Assembly: GCF_000511175.1 (NCBI RefSeq)
Contig: NZ_KI866530.1
Coordinates: 2,500,221-2,564,220, forward strand
Direction: 5' to 3'
Origin: Sediminibacterium salmoneum NBRC 103935
Lineage (GTDB): Bacteria > Bacteroidota > Bacteroidia > Chitinophagales > Chitinophagaceae
Length of the DNA: 64,000 bases
Each line of letters begins with the position of its first letter. Position 1 is the stretch's first letter. Shown here piece after piece: positions 63,045-64,000 of this stretch. Made by a program: the position numbers and the translations under genes. Under the pieces are notes generated by a model. It was not told where the DNA came from and made no database searches. It saw only the letters and a program-made list of their open reading frames with translations.

Positions 63045-64000
63045 CTAGTATTTAATAATCCATTGAGCTGGTGTATAGCCATTAACTGTGAAACTATGTT
63101 TATTGCTTGGGCTTTTAAATTCCTGTCTATTTGAATAAATCAAAATGGCAAAGGGGTTGCTTCCCCAACCGCCAATGAAAGGAGGCGGAATAATTTTTAT
63201 AATTGCTATATCTGACATTGGGAAGTTGATGAATTGTTCAGCTTCAACCAAATGCTCGTCAATAAATAGATTGGCTTCATTAGATGACCTATAAGCAAAT
63301 GACCAGTATGTTTTTTCATTTTCCTCATTGTTGGTTTTGGAGTCACTCATTGTGAATAAGTATTTGCTAGGCTTAACTGTTGATTGTAAAACTCTTAAAC
63401 CTGGAATTCGATCATTTAAATAATCTAAAACAGTTGAATAGCCCATCATCGTAAAATTCTCGAAACCTGAGATTATTTTTTCATCTTCTCTCTTATAAAG
63501 ATCAGATGAATACTTTTCATTAAATATTTCTTCTTTACTTTTTCTATGCCCATAAACTACTACTTCTGGAATGGTGTTATCATTAGTGAATTTAAATGGG
63601 TTGAATACAATAGCATCGGCTTTGGGCAGATCAATATTTTTCTCTCCAATCTTTACTATTACTGTTTTGGCAGCTTCTGCTTTAAAGGCAGAATCAACAG
63701 GGGTAATCAAACTAATATTTAAGGCATCTCCCTTTCCTTTCTTTTTTTGTTTAGGAGTAAATATGAAATTTACACTGTCCTCAAATATGTATTTGTTGAT
63801 TCTGAAATTTCCTAGATCATCTGTTTTAATATCATCCATGATTATTTCCTTTCCAGATGAAAGAATCATTCTAATCACAGAATCTTTTTTTATAAAGTTG
63901 TTAATGGTACCATAGATTGATAGTGGCGATTGTTGAACTAAGAAGTGCATTGCATACGTTCCTTCTTTCATGCTACTGTCTATTTTTATTGAACCAATAG
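63045..64000 (-). CDS. Barrel-less TonB plug protein (5' end beyond the window)
   Basis: The frame stays open to the right edge, upstream of the first ATG at 63971, with sequence ('IKIDSSMKEGTYAMHFLV') matching the MG2-like region of the other plug protein ('NETIPSGNYAISCLV'). The end of the domain set is present: a linker with 'KQKKKGKGDALN', the plug-like 'VVVYGHRKSKEEIFNEKY', 'LFIDEHLVEAEQFI' and 'NPFAILIYSNRQE'. There is no barrel domain. It is a paralogue of the frameshifted gene at 49488-50632. Confidence 0.85.
   Translation of the reverse strand, partial: IGSIKIDSSMKEGTYAMHFLVQQSPLSIYGTINNFIKKDSVIRMILSSGKEIIMDDIKTDDLGNFRINKYIFEDSVNFIFTPKQKKKGKGDALNISLITPVDSAFKAEAAKTVIVKIGEKNIDLPKADAIVFNPFKFTNDNTIPEVVVYGHRKSKEEIFNEKYSSDLYKREDEKIISGFENFTMMGYSTVLDYLNDRIPGLRVLQSTVKPSKYLFTMSDSKTNNEENEKTYWSFAYRSSNEANLFIDEHLVEAEQFINFPMSDIAIIKIIPPPFIGGWGSNPFAILIYSNRQEFKSPSNKHSFTVNGYTPAQWIIKY

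Noticed and set aside
1..64000. tRNA, rRNA, CRISPR arrays, insertion sequences and phage genes
   Set aside because: No cloverleaf-like sequence, regularly spaced repeat, transposase or integrase was found by reading; gaps between genes are mostly too small.

Overview
The window reads as one chromosome segment of a Bacteroidota bacterium, most likely from the Chitinophagaceae/Chitinophagales (inference). The reasons are promoter-like TAnnTTTG elements just ahead of many genes, almost no Shine-Dalgarno sequences, SPII lipoproteins, TonB plug proteins, LytTR and hybrid two-component regulators, DUF5690 and DUF4143 families, a BNR/sortilin-type secreted protein and a tricorn-like protease. It is densely coded on both strands. 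I found no tRNA, rRNA, CRISPR array, insertion sequence or phage gene. No gap above 300 bases lacks a gene or a gene remnant.

Layout. 0-6.9 kb: the end of a cytochrome c, a small conserved protein, a nucleoid-associated protein, a Tat-exported sugar isomerase-like protein, a penicillin-acylase-type hydrolase and cysS. 6.9-12.4 kb (minus): two paralogous membrane-anchored phosphodiesterases (one frameshifted), two rhomboids (one without its catalytic serine) and rlmD. 12.4-14.3 kb: a thioredoxin-like secreted protein and a small membrane protein. 14.5-21.3 kb: a signalling block of a LuxR-type regulator, a single-domain receiver, a PAS kinase, a receiver-kinase hybrid, an AraC-type regulator and a GAF/PAS kinase. 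21.4-26.1 kb: metF, lptB, a GH3 protein, fabG and a beta-carbonic anhydrase. 26.2-30.7 kb: an ABC/HlyD/TolC export trio whose ATPase motifs are degenerate. 30.7-34.3 kb (minus): adk, paaZ and an enoyl-CoA hydratase. 34.4-35.9 kb: msrB and a bestrophin. 35.9-42.8 kb: an AT-richer accessory stretch with a CsgG-like lipid-free secreted protein, small membrane or secreted proteins, a broken LytTR regulator, an intact TPR histidine kinase/LytTR pair and a DUF4143 ATPase. 42.8-47.4 kb: DUF5690 and a BNR-repeat protein. 47.4-50.7 kb: a decaying block with a metallopeptidase lipoprotein broken by stops and a frameshift, a lipoprotein with an amber codon in its signal peptide, and a frameshifted plug protein. 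50.7-56 kb: an aminotransferase, a tiny Cys-containing lipoprotein, a glycosyltransferase, an EamA transporter, sixA and mnmH. 56-59.7 kb (minus): pxpB-pxpC-pxpA plus an NRAMP-like transporter, which makes a 5-oxoproline use operon. 59.8-64 kb: a tricorn-like protease and a second plug protein cut by the window edge.

The most notable features are the compact phosphorelay block, the tripartite exporter with a degenerate ATPase, the active rhomboid followed by a pseudo-rhomboid, and four separate one-base frameshifts that all fall in seven-base A/T runs. Those frameshifts may be assembly errors, real decay or slippage sites. Start codons were moved from the longest reading frame where signal peptides, family length or promoter position supported it.
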